Positions 11,151 to 25,100 of a stretch of DNA of 64,000 bases are shown piece by piece. The DNA is from Symsagittifera roscoffensis (Eukaryota > Xenacoelomorpha > Acoela > Convolutidae): assembly GCF_963678635.1 (NCBI RefSeq), contig NC_087069.1, forward strand, positions 8,568,633-8,632,632. Direction: 5' to 3'. The translations under genes were made by a program, and so were the position numbers. Under the pieces are notes generated by a model. The model was not told the DNA's origin. It was given only the letters and a program-made list of their open reading frames with translations, and did no database searches. How positions within the stretch are numbered: position 1 is the stretch's first letter; the number at the start of each line of letters is the position of its first letter.

Positions 11151-13216
11151 TACCTAATTCAAAAGCATTAAGATGACTCTATAGTACTGAGAGAATAGTT
11201 GCGATAAATTTTTCAACTGATTGGGCCCAAACGTTTAAGTGCGACTCACTGCTAACACTTGTGACTTCAACCGGTACTTCTTTTGTGCAAAATTTATTTT
11301 TGCTTTATACTTTTGCACATTGATGAAAGTACAATTTTCCTCCGGCCCATTCGGAGTGAGGCGATTTCTCTTCTATGATAAAATTTTCACCACTTCTGGT
11401 TTCTTTTGCTAAATGCCAAATGAAATCATCAATATCACTTTCGCGCTTTTCTAGAATAGGTAATATACTTTCATTTGGTATAAAAACGTATCCAACGCAC
11501 TCTGTATTACATCTTTAAGGATTAATCCATCAAATTTTTCTGAACAACTAAGTTGGTGTTATTAGATAAGAAAACATCGAGCGATAATTTGTTTTAATAT
11601 CGAGTAGGCCCTGCAAAATAGTTTGATCTTTTAAAACCTCCATAAACTTCCAGAACCTCTCTTTTCCAGACTTTTCATTTTGCCGTGACAACTAATTATT
11701 ATTTTTGATTGACAAGAGCAAAGCACTACTTGTTTTTGAAAAATTTGAAAACGAAAACACTGGTTCTCCAATTGTTTTCACGTAGGTTAACCAGTCAAAT
11801 CCGAAATTGATGGGTCCTCAAAAACCAGAACTTTACCGGTATTTGCAACTCTTACTTCTGCATACAAGGTCCTAAAGGTTACTTCATCATTCAATTGAAC
11901 TGAGCCCATTTTCTTTGGGTAGTACGTGGAATCCAATTTAACACCTCTAATGTTACCTTTTCCTCATGAAGTTTTTTGGTATTTTTCAGTGAACCTATTC
12001 AAAGTATCTGATGCTAAGATGATTTTATCTTATTTCTCCGGTAGTATATTTATATCCTCGTTTCCAAAACCTAGTAAGTTTTACCTGCCTTGATTTCCAT
12101 GATTTCATACAAGGTGATTGACTGAGCGGATAGAAGGTAGGAGTAAGTTTAAACTAATCATGCCAGTATGTTGAATCGTCCCACCAGCTGCATACTTAAG
12201 CCCCGTCACGGATTATGACACCAAATACATGCAATACTTTAATCTCAATTCTGATGCTACCGGCTTAAACAGTTGTTTGCCGCTTTTTAGCACTTAAGGT
12301 TTCAATTTTGATTGAGTGCAAAGCATTTTTTTTTACTCAATCACACTGTTTCAGTCTTAATTATTTGTGTTTTTTTTCTAAAACCATAAGCTAATAAAGA
12401 TAGTATTTCCCTAGGCATAGCAGTATTATTGTAACCTCACCAAAGGACGCTTACTTGTTTTCCATGATGATGATTATTTGTATTTCGTTATCACGATGAA
12501 AATTACCTAAGCAAAAACACTATATTTAATATCTTGATCAGGGTCATTATTCAGGAAACAGTCCCCGAATTGCTTAAGTGATTACCATTGACTCGGTTTC
12601 CTAGTTTTTTACCTTTTTTTTCCTGCTGTTCCGTTCTGTGAAGCCTTATTATCATCCTTTAAAGAGCCAGCTGATTTCGATTCTGATTTTGTTTTTGCTT
12701 TTTTTCTTGGTATTTTCGACAATGCTTAAGTTTCTAAACTTCTATTTGGTTCGTTGGTTGGTTTTCTCCCACTGATTTTGTTTTCACTTTTTATGCTGGA
12801 CATTTTTGACAATAGTTTTTCCCAACCTTCTTTTTAGTTCGCTTGTGGGTCTACTAGATTGATACGCTACAGATAGTGATGTAGCAATCGGATCTCTAAA
12901 GTCCAATGTTTTCGAAGGTGTTCTGAACTAATTGGACTCTATCCTTTTCGTTTTCCTTGCTTCTCTCTCAGGGGTGACAAGACTAAGAGATTCTTTTTTG
13001 GACTAGCAATGGGAAACTCAACAACTAAGAAAACATTTAAAATCTCTTTTAACCTATCACAATGAACTTTTTGCTCTTTCTTAGATTTTCTGTCTTTAAT
13101 CACAAAATTTAGTTCATTTACAAACTCTTTGATTATGTGTGGCTCGCAGTAGAACCGTTAGAAATTTTTTGTCTGTCCCTGGCAAAGAGTAGTGTTAAAA
13201 AGTAGATCCGTATCGT

Positions 13217-13417
13217 TCACACTTCAGTTAGATCCGTAATGTTTTCTTTGTAGTAGGACTTTTGTCGCTTATTTCGACAACCATTGTATCGTGCACCAAT
13301 GTGTGGCTTGATTGGAGTTGGTTCTTTGGTTCCTTGCGTAGTCACTTGGCGCTGCAAAGACTTTAGTTTGGGATGTTCATCTTGACAAGGAGCAAGGAAA
13401 ACCAAAGAACATATCAA
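13217..13417 (-). pseudogene. Integrase C-terminal fragment (Ty3/gypsy)
   Basis: A 66-codon piece containing ARYNGCRNKRQKSYY and ENITDLTEV. It is related to plus-strand pieces at about 14,390 and 15,060 in the opposite arm. The related pieces retain THAVTKYSP, typical of the region following the integrase catalytic core. Broken by frameshifts. Confidence 0.6.
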
Positions 13418-13626
13418 CCGGGCTGGTTTTTGTCACAGCATGATTTGTAGATCTATAAGCCATCAGTACTGTTTGACAATATTTGAACCAGACGTTGTGG
13501 TTTTCTCCTGCACACGAAGTGACATAAAGTTTGACCCCTAGTCACTATGCAGGGTTGCTGGGCAGTCAAATCCTGAGCTAAAATAGCGATCAAAGCCTTA
13601 GCTACTGCCTTGACTTCTTGGTCTTG

Positions 13627-13812
13627 TCATAGTACTGCATCGTACCATTTTGAGAATTGATCTTCAATTAGAAGAATGTACTTGAATGCTTCTGGTTCCG
13701 GTAACTGTCCCATAATATTCTGCGATATCTGCCAAAATGGATTGCAGGGCTTCCGATTCTGCAGTGGGTGCACGTGTTTCTGGTTAGGTTTTTTTGGTAG
13801 TAAGCTTTTCAC
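13627..13812 (-). pseudogene. Integrase core fragment (Ty3/gypsy)
   Basis: A 61-codon open piece with PFWQISQNIMG and KYILLIEDQFSKWY. It matches the pattern around the first catalytic Asp of retroviral-type integrases (W-x-D-x…, here eroded to QISQ before the conserved block). It belongs to the left arm of the palindromic gypsy relic. Confidence 0.65.
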
Positions 13813-13917
13813 ATTGAATAACCCGATCTTTAAGATCTCATCTCATTCCAAGCCAATAATGTCTTTCTTGAGTTCGTTGTAACCAAAATCTTTTTGTAAC
13901 CAAAATGAACAAAAAAT

Positions 13918-14513
13918 TTGTGTAACAAATCAACCAAATCCTCCAAAAACCGTTACCGCAATAAAATGGATTCAAGTAGAATCTTCCAATTTGATATTAG
14001 TTCTCAAAAAGGTACAAAGCAGTACCAAAAAAACAAGAGCCAATCAGTAGCTAAGGCTTCGGTCGATTGTTTACTTACAGATTTTGGCTGCCCAGCAAAT
14101 CTGCACATCGACAAGGAGTCAAACTTACAGGTAATGTGGCAGATAACCAGATCGACTGAGTCAAACAAAGCCAAACCCATTTGATGGCTTATAGATCTTC
14201 AACTCATGCTGTGACAAAATACAGCCCGTTTGATATGTTCATTGTTCACCCGTGCTCCTTGCCAAAAGATTTCATGTATGAAACATCCCAAACTAAGGTC
14301 TTTGCAACGCCAAACGACTATGTAAGGAACCAAAGAAGGAACTCCAAACACGCCAAACACTGGTGCACGTTACAAGGGTTGAAGTCATACTACACAGAAG
14401 TCATTACGGGTCTAAGGAAAGTGTGTACAATACGGATCTTCTTTTTAACACTATCCTTTGCAAGTGACAGACAATTAGTTTCAAACGGTTCCACACAATT
14501 AAAGAGGTTGTGA
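13918..14513 (+). pseudogene. Integrase fragment, copy 1
   Basis: The first part contains LLTDFGCPANLHIDKESN, the degenerate counterpart of the block holding the second catalytic Asp of gypsy integrases (…FGCP…HSDxGxxF). The second part, from 14,181 in another frame, contains THAVTKYSPFDM. The transition needs a frame change, and the normal core motif is damaged, so no active enzyme is encoded. Confidence 0.65.
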
Positions 14514-14803
14514 TTAGAGACAAAAAAACTAAGAAAAAGCAAAAAATTCATTGTGACAGGTTAAAAAATATTATTTTGAATGATTTCTCAATTATTGAGT
14601 TTCCCATTGCCAGTCCAAAAAAGAATCTCTTAGTCTTGCCACCCCTGAGAGAGAAGCAAGGAAAACGAAAAGGATAGATTCCAATTAGTTCATAACCCCT
14701 TCGAAAACATTGGATTTTAGAGATCCGATTGCTACATCACTATCTGTAGCGTATCAATCTAGTAGACCCACAAGCGAACTAAAAAGAAGGTTCGGAAAAA
14801 CTT

Positions 14804-15405
14804 TTGTCAAAAATGTCCAGCATAAAAAGTGAAAACAAAATCAGTGGGAGAAAACCAAAACGACTGGACAATTACCATCAAACGGTTCTGATGGTTAAAA
14901 AATCTTCAATTCATGCAGTGACAAAGTACAGCCCGATTTACTTGATCTTTGGTCAGACTTGCTCGTTGTCAAATGATTGCAAGTATGAAATATCCCAAAT
15001 TAAAGTTTTTGCAATGCCAAGCTACTATGTTAAGAACCTAATGAGTTGGTGCGCGGTACAATGGGTGGCGAACAAGAACAACAAAAGACCTACCACGACA
15101 GAAAACATTACGGATCTGAGTGTAGTGTCAACGACGAAGTACTACTTATTAAATCTACCCTTTGCAAGATGAAGAAAAAGAAGTTTAAAACAATCTATAA
15201 CGGACCACACTTAATCAAACAGGTTGTAAATGATCAAAATTTCTGGTTGATGACAAAAAAATCTATAAAAGATCAAAAACTCATTATGGTAGGTATGAAC
15301 CAACGAAAACAAATGCTAAAGAAGTGGGAGGTAAAAAATGGCGCTAAGAACAGTACAAAAAAAAGAAAAAGTGAAACAAGAAAAAAAACATTTTGTATTC
15401 GTTAG
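14804..15405 (+). pseudogene. Integrase C-terminal fragment, copy 2
   Basis: Second, diverged copy of the integrase C-terminal region, about 0.7-0.8 kb downstream of copy 1. It has IHAVTKYSPIYLIFG and then, in an overlapping frame, KKFKTIYNGPHLIKQVV, which resembles the GPY/F-type module at the end of gypsy integrases. Two frames are needed to read it. Confidence 0.65.
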
Positions 15406-17150
15406 ATTTTCCCAATGCCAGCTCAAAAAGAGAATATCCTAGTCGTTCTAGCCCTAAGAGAAAAGCAGCAACATCGGGAAGGTAAACTGCGATCAGTTGA
15501 GTACCCAATCGGAAGCATTGGATTTTAGAAAACCGATTGCTATATCAGCATCTGCAGAGGATCAAGCTAGTAGAACCACCAGCGAATCAAAGAGAAGCCT
15601 TGTCTAAAACGTCCAGCAAAAAATAGCGAAACTAAAATTAGTTTCCATAGCAGCTAGCTCTTTAAAGGATGACAAAAAGGCGTCAAAGAACGGAACCTGA
15701 GGTAATTAAGGTTATAAAACTAGAAATCCAAGTAAAGGGTCAGCGCCTGAACGGTTTGTGGATTGTTTTTTGTAATAAGACCCTGTTGATGATAATGATA
15801 ATAATAGTGTTCTTGCTTAGGTAATTTTCTTAGCGATAACGAAATACATATAATCATCATCATGGAGAACAAAGAAGCGTTCTTTAGTGAGTTAATAAGA
15901 ATACTGCTGTGCCTAGGGAAACTGTCCGGCGATTCAATTTTAGCACGTGATTTTGAATTCTTAATTAAGACTGATCTAGTATCATATAGTAAGAAGCAAT
16001 TACACTCAATCAAAAGGGAACTCTGAAGCGCTGAAAAGTGGAGAAGTACTGTTTGAACCGGTAGCATCAAATGTAGGCTTAAGGTATTGCATGTATTTGG
16101 AAACACATTCCGTGACAGGGCTGAAAAAAATCTGCAGGTGGGGCGATGCAACATACCTGCATGAAAACTCCAATTTTATTCCTACCTTCTTTGCACTCAG
16201 TCAATCAGATTGTAAAAATTATGGGATACAAGAACGTTAAAAGAACCAGGTTTTGGAGACGAGGAGATAATTATACCTGGCACGAAAGTACAGATTATCT
16301 TAGCATCAAACGCTACAAATAGCTTTTAGAAAAGTGTATCAAAACTTTCATGAGGAAAGGGAACATATGAGGTGTCAAGTACGAATATCCAGTGGAGTAG
16401 ATTACACCTAGTACTCACAAGACTACAGACTCAATTCTAATCATGATGAAGTAACCCTTAGGACCTTGTATGCAGAAGTAAGAGTTGCAAATAATGGCCG
16501 TGCTTTGATTTTTATGGACACAACAGGAATGCCACAATTGAGGAATCGGAAAGTCAGTAGTTTCAACAAATACGTTTTCAAGCACAAGTAGTGCTTTGCT
16601 CTTGTCAATCAAAAACAATAGTTACCTATCAGGGCAAATTGAAGGTCTGGATTGGAGGGCCTTCTCTTAGGGGGCCTTCTCGTAGGGGGCCTTCTCGTAA
16701 ATTTTGCAGGGCCTTCTCGTAAATAAAACAAATCATCGCTCGGCGTTTTTCACATCTAAAACTTCAAGTTTAGTTTTTCAGCAAAACTTGATGGATTAAC
16801 CGCCATAGGTGTAAAATAAAATGGTTATATTTTATGTGGGAGACTTTAACAAATGAAAACATACTACGTGTTCTAGAAAAGCAATATAGTTATATTGTTT
16901 GGCATTCGGCAAAAGAAACCAGAAATGGGTAAAATAGTAACATAGAAAAGAAACTGGCTGGAGGTTATCACTCCGAAAAAACAGGAGGTAGCTGTACATT
17001 CATCAATGCGCAAAAATACAGGTCAACTTTGCAAAGATATTTCTTTCACAGAAGTAGTATAGGTTGAAGTGACAAGTGTCAGCAGTAAATCGCACTTAAG
17101 ATGCATGAACCCAATCAGTAGAAAAATCTATATGGCAACTATTAGCATGT

Positions 17151-20100
17151 GCATTTTCAGGATGTTCAGAAGGGACTAAATTAAAGACGATGGAATTAAT
17201 CTATCGACCAAGAAACTGTTTGTCTACAAATAATTTTAAAAAATTAATTATCTTTTAAAATTCTAGTTTTGAGCCATACTGTTGACAAATTACTGATTCA
17301 AATTTCACTTCTTTTTTATTGATTCGATTATAAACCTAAAAAACTGTTTGTTTAATTAGTAATTTCAAGTGAAAAACTCTGTGTCATATATTTGGTTTGA
17401 AAAACTTTATTTGGAAAAATTACAATTTTTTGGGAAATTTTTTTGCGAAGTTGGTTTTTAAACGTTCGAATTTTGCGTGCTGTCAGAGTTTTATATCTAA
17501 TGTCGGAACAAAAAACTATTAAACTGAAAATAAAACACCACCTTAAAAAAATGTGTACAAAATTTTTAAAAAAATTGTGTAAAAAATAAAAAAAATTTGG
17601 ATCTGAATCCTCATTTAAATAGTTTTTTAATCACAGTTGCCAAGACTGACTGCCTCATACTTTTCGGGTCAATTTTCTGTGGACATTGTTTTCTATAGTA
17701 TGATCAATTTTCTCTAGTTACTCTGCTTTGGATGTTCTTTTTGTACTCAACTGAGGCAAAGCTCCTATACTTAATTATAATGCCTATATTTCCTGGTTTT
17801 GTATCTCTTGGTTTCAAACGCGGGTTAATTTCTATGATTTGAGAAATTTTTCATTTTCAAGAATGTCTTTTTTTCCAATTTCTCTAGCCTTCTCTATAGT
17901 GAACCGTCGATTTGAAAAAAAGAGTGGGTGGTGGCAAAGAATACATTTTGGCTCACCTTTGACCGCTCGAACTGCAGTCTTTTACAAATCTGAGGAACAA
18001 TTCAGGTATCATTTTCATTGCCCTTTTTTCTAGCCAGCAGCTTTCATAATCCAAACTGCTTCAGATGGCATCAATTTTGGTGTTTTTCTCTATCACCTCC
18101 TATAGATCTCTCATAGATCTACGCTACACGTTCAATTTCTACTACAGCATGTGTACAACCATTCATAACCGCCACTGGAATTTTCATCCGCATTTTTGGT
18201 ATCATAGTACTTTTTTTGTATTTGCTCTGTTAACCTTGTCAAAAAACAAGTATGTCATTGGATTTGGATGTCATGGACTTATTGGAATTATACTCATCGA
18301 TGTTAGGTGCAGATCGATGTACATCGGCAGTTCGATAATGTCAAGCACTTTAACAGTTCGATCCTTTCTCAGCTCAAGGCGATTAACTGATCTTTCGTAC
18401 GGTTTTTTTCTTTGGGTTCATATTGTTGTTCTTAAGCTTGCATCACTTTGGAAATAGAAAACAGATACCTACAGCTTCTCACTGATTTTTTCTGAACCAG
18501 CAACTTGGCCCTCTCTTCCATCTCCTTGTAAGTTTTCCTGTCATCCCTATCCCTAGATGCCTCTGTCCCAAGCAGTTTTATGTGAAAATTCTGTACTACT
18601 GGATCTCAAATTTTTTCTCGGATTCCTTAAAAATTAAGCATGCCGGTTTTAGGTCAATATTTTAAGGCTAGACAATTTTTGGTGGCTATGAGCAGACAAT
18701 TGCACTTTATAAGTATTTATTATAGTCTAAGGTTAGTTTCCTTATTATTCATTTCTGTGCTGTTTTTTTAGATATAAGACAGGATTAGCCGTTTCGATGT
18801 TCTGAAATTGATATTTCTCGGTTTAGATGGAGGTGTTTAAGCTGTGAAAAAGTTTTGAACTAAAATTTTACGTAATACAAACATCAGAAGCAAGTTCGAC
18901 AAACATAGGTCACGTGCTAGCACCAAAGATGTACCAGCCAAGCGGATTTACAATAACAAGGTGTTCACTTTGAGGTGTTTGCAAAGAAAGTGAGTCATAT
19001 TACCCGGAAGCAAAATGGGTTCAGGACGCGGAAGTTAAAATCTTATCTGCCATCGTTTAAGTCAATTTTTTTCGGTTTTTTTTTCGTCCGAAAAACTTAA
19101 TGAACATAAATGTTGGCCAATATGTCAAGTATCTCAGCACTAGGATTGAGAAGCACCTTAATGACTGGCAAAGTTTAAGCTGGATGGAGACGAGGTTAGT
19201 AGCTGGGAGTTAAATTGGAAGAGGAATGACCAGAACACAAGCAAAATTAGTTTTTTGTTTTAGGAAGCGCTCCTTGATAGGAAAAGAGGCCAACACTCAA
19301 AACACGCGAAGTTTGAAATATTAAAGACCATTGGAAAACTGAAATTTTAGCGTCATATTATAATACCAATCGAAAATTTAGTTTGTTAAAATACTGAAAA
19401 AAGAAAAGAAAGCTCGGAATAAAAGTAACTGGTTTTTTAAAATTGTTTCTTTAAAAGGTTTAGTTTGAAGTAAAAGTTGATTTTTATTAGTAAAATATTC
19501 TATCCTTATTAAGGTTTAGAATTTTCAGTGATCATATGTTAGATTTTTGAAAACATGCGAAAACTTTGTTTTGCATGAAATTGTTACTGGTGCGGAACGT
19601 AGAGTTGGTGATCTTAAGACGTTTTTGCCGAGTATCTTGACTTGGACAGAAATAGTGATAGCATCCCATTGCTTCAAACACTGTTTTTCAGTGATCGCAA
19701 TATCATTTTAAATTGAAATAACCAAATGTTTTTTGATTTTCATAGTCTTCGAAAGTCTCAAATTTTTGTTTTGATCTTGGGGTAAAATGACATGATAATG
19801 TTCTCAAAGTTGCGATATCGGTTATGCTCAGCTTTGAATTTTTACAAATATGAATGACATTCCAATCTCGTGTACAAGTATTTTTTGGCATATAGGGGTA
19901 CAGTTGGCTCGCATCAATTCCAACGTTTCATTTGGAGATATTTGACGACTCCTTGATAAATTTTCATCCAGTACAGTTTCAATGGTCCACTTATTCAGTC
20001 TTCTCTAATTTTCTTGCACGACTCTTCATCATTTTTGCAATATGAATAGACATTTCATGGGTTGATATGTGCAGACAAGTATTAGCCAGATTTGAAAGAG

Positions 20101-22150
20101 TTCATCCATAATTAAATTTATCCATTTCTTGTTGATGATAAAAAAGAAACGTTTTTGCATCTGTGAATGAAGTCTTTCCTTTTTCTGCCAAATCTTCTGT
20201 TAGTACTTGTATTTATCTCATCCAGATGCAAATATTGTCAAAAGTTAGAATTTTTTTCAGCGCTGTTTTCGACTTGATCTTCATTTCCGATACTTTTTTT
20301 AATTCTTAAGTCTATATAGGAGAATGATGTTTCTTAGTTTTTTTCAAAAAGGTTTTGTATGGAAGTAATTATTGATTCTAGAGCTTGTCCGCACTGTCAA
20401 ACCACTCGTACCACTCGAATTTTTTTGTCTCCATACTTGAAAGATATGAAACGTTAGGATTTTGGAAACCATTGGTTCAGCTTTTTTTTGCTGATGAAGT
20501 ATGAAACCAGATTTGACATGCTCAAGTTCAGATAATATCTTCCACTATTGAATCAAAACACAGGTCACGTGCTCAAATATATCTCTAAATGTTTTCTTTT
20601 AAATCAATCAGCTAATTTTTCTGCAATCTCAAAAACTTAGTTGACATATCATTTTCCTCTGTGTCTTTTATACTTTCTTTTTCTTATTCAAAATTTTCAA
20701 ATGGATGACTTGGATATTTTACATTCAGCTCCTCGAAAATATTTTTCATCCGCTCTCTTACTGCTCTTTTAACATCCTGAAGTTTTGTTCCCATTTTGAG
20801 CTATAATTTTTCAGCCAAAAGTTCAAGTTTGGTAACAACATCAAATATCTTTTTTTGTGAGTTCTTTTTATGATTGAAAAACTACTCATCGATCAGACTC
20901 GATAATATTGATGCAAAAAATAGAATATGTTTTCCTGTTCAAGTTGTACTTTGAGTAGGTTTCAATTCACCTGATGGAACTCATATCAACTCAAAAGCGA
21001 AGTTAGCTATATTTTGGCCAGTTGGTTATCTTTCGAAGTTGGGATACTGAAGCCTTCTAACGTTTAAAGAAGCGTTTCTCGAAGTTTATATACCTTCTTT
21101 GGGTAAATGTGCTGCACTTGATCTTTGAAAATTGGAAGATGTCTATGAAAACAGTTTGTTCTGTTGAAGAAACTTTCGCAGCTCGGACATCTAAGCACTT
21201 AGAGAAACTATCAATATCAATCGTATGATTGATTTTATTGTTGAGTCTCAGCAATTTGACTGTTTCTTTTTTTTCGGAAATTTCATCTAGTTAATTTTCC
21301 CTCTTGATTATCAAAAACATCAATGAATAATGTGTTCAACTATTTTCTCGACGTAAGGTAAATTTTTATTGGCGTGAAAGCTCTTCGGATCGATGCCAAA
21401 TTTTTCTATAATTTCTGAAAACACTCATGTATAAGAATTGAGGTTACTATCACCATTCATGTACATTGATAGCGCTCAAAACAGGGAGGATCTTTGTATG
21501 ATTGTTTGTCTTTATGCGACGAAACACAGTTTTTCATTAAAGTTGCGGATGAAAAAGAAACTGGACATCACATTCAATGTTTTTTGAGTAAAATAAAATC
21601 ATTCGTCAATCATTCAACCTTAACCCCCTTTGTGTGTTCTGAGGTACATTGGTTAAACACCTTGCACCCCGATATCAAACTTTTCGATTTCTGCTTGGTT
21701 AGTAACCAAATCGGCTTCGGTACACAGTAAATCCAACTTTTTAAACAGAGATATTCTCCCGTTTCGATATTACAAAGATCGAATTAAAAGGCTACACTAA
21801 TTTTTGCAGCGGAAGTCAGCTTGTTGAATACCTCATCGAGCTTTTGGTTAATTGTTTCGAAATCCAATTTGGAAATTGAAAAATTTCATCATTTGCATCT
21901 ACCAGAAAAGGTTGACAAGCACTTAACTCTTTTTTGAGTTTCACTCCATCTTCAACTTCGTCCTCCACTAACTGATCTCTTTCAAAACGCTACAGTATCT
22001 CGAATTTTCCGTTGTTTCTCTCCATTTTCTTTTCTCCGATGTTAATGGAGAGAGTAGTAACTCCGACACTCTTTTTTTAGTAGAAAAATACCGTTTGCAA
22101 ATCTCAATGGCACAGTTTTTTTTGGCCATGTTAAAGTTCATTTGTTGCTA
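17151..22150. other. No intact gene; eroded fragments
   Basis: AT-rich DNA. The minus strand near 18,560-18,480 reads as a charged coding-like string (SRDRDDRKTYKEMEERAK), and near 18,030-17,900 as another, which suggests further transposon debris. The minus-strand frames at 19,703-19,891 and 21,057-21,254 and the plus-strand frame at 21,494-21,730 are isolated, carry no recognised motif, and are more likely relics or chance than genes. Confidence 0.4.
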
Positions 22151-25100
22151 GCTGTAAGTAAACTAACTACTATCATGACAAGAAATAACTCCTTTTGTAC
22201 AATTTTTATGGTTTCGAGCTGCGATTTGGCACATTTAAGTGTTTCAACAGTCCCCACTCTTCACTTTTTGTTCCTGTTGAGTGAAGGCATTTGAATAAAA
22301 ATCAGATTTTCAGTAGTAACCAGATACTAAAATTTTTACATGATAAAAATCAAAATGGGATAATTGAAGTGTCCCATACTTTTTTAATTGGATCTTTATA
22401 TAAACACTGAAATTTTTAAAATGATTGAGTTTTTTTTCAAGTTGTGATATAACGTACCAAACTTTTGTTTTTGCGTAGAAGATAATTGAAAAAAAAATTT
22501 TTTTTGCTGTTGCTTAAATCAATTACCTACTCTTTGTCAAACCCAACCAATCAGAATTGAGTATTTTTTTAAATTGGTTTACTTTTTCAGAGTTATTATG
22601 ATTTTTATTTTGTAAATCGCTATCGAAAACACTTAAATTTCCTAACTTTTTTTCTACCATCAAAAGAGTTCAGCGACTCAGTTAAATCTTTTTAACAAAT
22701 TTATTCGAAAAACGAGCTCAGTTTTGAACCACGTAATGCCTATCAACGCTTCAAACCTACGGGTGAATTTTATCTGACAAGAAACGAAAATATGTCTTTT
22801 TTTTGAAATCTTGAGAGCAATCAAAAATTGTACAACAAAATATCAAAGGCACTTTGTATCTACTACCCAAAAATTCAATCTGCACAAACTCCACAGCAAA
22901 GTTTTCAGTTACTTCATTTCTTTAAAGGTTTTTAAAAATTCTCTTAATTACATGAAAATTTAAGAACTTGACTTTCTTCTTAAAAATCTGCAAATTCTCA
23001 TTAATTATTTACAAAACAGTAAGTTGGTTTGGTGAAGAATTTTGCAGAAAAGTTGATATTATCGGAAAAGTTTCTTATTTTTACAGCAAACAATTTGTGG
23101 TTATTTTTTTGCAACATTTTTTGCGTATATTTTTAAATATTTGAAAAATTTGAGGCCTTTAAAGGTATTATTCGAAAAATGCCACAAATGAAAAAAATAT
23201 ATTTTTTTTGGAAACAACAATGGTTTAAATTTTATTGAAATAAAACTGTAGACAAAATCTTTTTAAAAAAATTCCGTGAAAGGAAGCTGACATCTGATTG
23301 GACACAACTACAGACCAATAAAGAATTTTTATTCTGATCGATTCAACACACGTAATGAAAAAGAATGTACCTCTTACATTTGAATAAAAACTTTTTTTCA
23401 GTTTAACAACTAGCAACTGTCTCCTCTTTCAGCTCGAAATCATTCAATTTTCCTGTATTTTATCTGTCTTTTTTATCTCAATTTACTACTTGAAATTAAA
23501 TTTTTAGTGCAAAACAGCATATGTATGTACTACGAAGGGTTTTTGCCTGATGTAGTAGAAATCCAAGTAAGGGTAACAGTCTCCGAAATTTTTTTGGCAC
23601 GAATGGTTCAAATGGTGAAGATTCTGCCAGAAACAGTCTCCGAATTGGGCACGATTGGATGTCTTAATTCAAACTTGGCACTTTGTTGAGATACTGAGAA
23701 AAGATTTCAACGAACATCATCAGATGCAAGTTCCCATCTTTGAAAACAACTTGGACCAATGCAGATGATGGGAAAAGTCGCTGAGCAAACTGAATTGGAC
23801 TACCCCAAGGTTCCTGACTTTTGTTGCGAAACTAGTAGATGAAATCTTTTTTCCTTGCGAGTAAGTGGTATCTGTTGAGAATCTCAAAACAATTAAAACA
23901 GGGACGCCTCAAAACAACCAGCTCTGCGCTCTATAGAGAACTTCCGGATTTCTTAGGCCGCTCGAAAGCTCTTTGATTATGTTTTTTGCGATTGAAAAAT
24001 TTTTGGGAAATAATGGGTAGTTCTGGCTGTATAACTCCAATTGGTTGAGAACCAATTAAAATTTTGAATACAAGGTACATTACCGATATAAAAATTGCAC
24101 ATAAATTGAGAAACTTGATCATTGATTAGTGATCTCAGGGAGAAAAAAAAATTCGCACAGAAGAAAAAAAAATCGCATTTATTTCTTAATACTTTATTGT
24201 TTTTTGTAATCTTGTTCGAGAAATTGAAACACTTTCACCAGCTTGTAAAACTGATTGAAACATTTCTTGCATCCTGTTGAAAAAATTGCATCATTTAAAA
24301 ATTTTTATTTTTCTCTGGAATAATTTCAATACTTTTGCGAACATGCTAGAAAAAACAGACTGGTTATCAAACCCACAATAAATCTATGTCATCTTTCTTT
24401 GCAAATCTATAATCATCAAAAAACACTCAATTATGATCACCATTTACAAATGCATAAGCATCCAAAAATTCATATAAAACAGTCAATAAAACAGCCAATT
24501 ACTTTCAACAATTCAAGTAGAGGTCAAATATATTTAAACTCAAAATAAATATCAAATTCAACTGCAAGTTCCAAGTTTTTTGAAAATGTTGAAAACGTAA
24601 TCTTTTTTGAAGGTTCATCAAGTTTCAACAATTGTTTATTGTAACTTTGTTCATTATTCATTTTTGAAAATTACTGTTACACCTTATAGCGAAAATTTTC
24701 TTAGAAGTAGACAGAAAATGTCATAGCAAAAAAAAGTTTTGACTCTGCTTCATCTTTCAAACAATTTTCACGAAGTCTTAATTAGTGTTTTGATGTCCGT
24801 CATCATACAAGCTTAGAAGTGTGCTTTTTGAGATTTTTACACTGCTTATAACTAATGTAATTTCAAAATTTCATCAAAATTTTTGCTATTTTTTTTATTT
24901 TTACGAAACCTTATTCTGAACAAGTTGACTAAAAGAATTTGCATAATTGGTCTTACTGGAATAAAACTAACTTTTCACGTTTTACCTTGAATTATAAAAA
25001 ATAGACATGGTTTCAATTGTCTCAACGTTTTCTAGAAACTTATCGAGGTCGTAGAAAGCCTTACCGCCAGACAGCTATCAATAGGTCTTTAATCAATTTC

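Larger units (their letters stand above)
11150..13900 (-). mobile_element. Ty3/gypsy relic, left (inverted) arm
   Basis: Minus-strand remnant of a Ty3/gypsy element. Integrase-like sequence reads leftward from about 13,900, with a core piece at 13,812-13,627 containing YILLIEDQFSKWY, which surrounds the first catalytic Asp in this family. The integrase C-terminal region continues to about 13,217. Downstream non-coding and unidentified sequence down to about 11,150 is the reverse complement, at reduced identity, of 13,918-17,150. Many stops and frameshifts show that it is dead. Confidence 0.75.
13918..17150 (+). mobile_element. Ty3/gypsy relic, right arm
   Basis: Plus-strand copy of the same family as the left arm, in inverted orientation. 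Integrase fragments occur at 13,918-14,513 and again at 14,804-15,405, so the C-terminal region is tandemly duplicated within this arm. Matching landmarks in the two arms include the CCCCTGAGAGAGAAGCAAGG region (14,643 against 12,960), TAACGAAATACA (15,837 against 12,480) and AGTCGCACTTAA-like sequence (17,090 against 11,235). The two arms form a head-to-head imperfect palindrome of about 6 kb. Confidence 0.75.

Noticed and set aside
19703-21730. Short isolated frames as host genes
   Set aside because: 60-80 codons each, no shared context, no motif, and AT-rich low-complexity surroundings.
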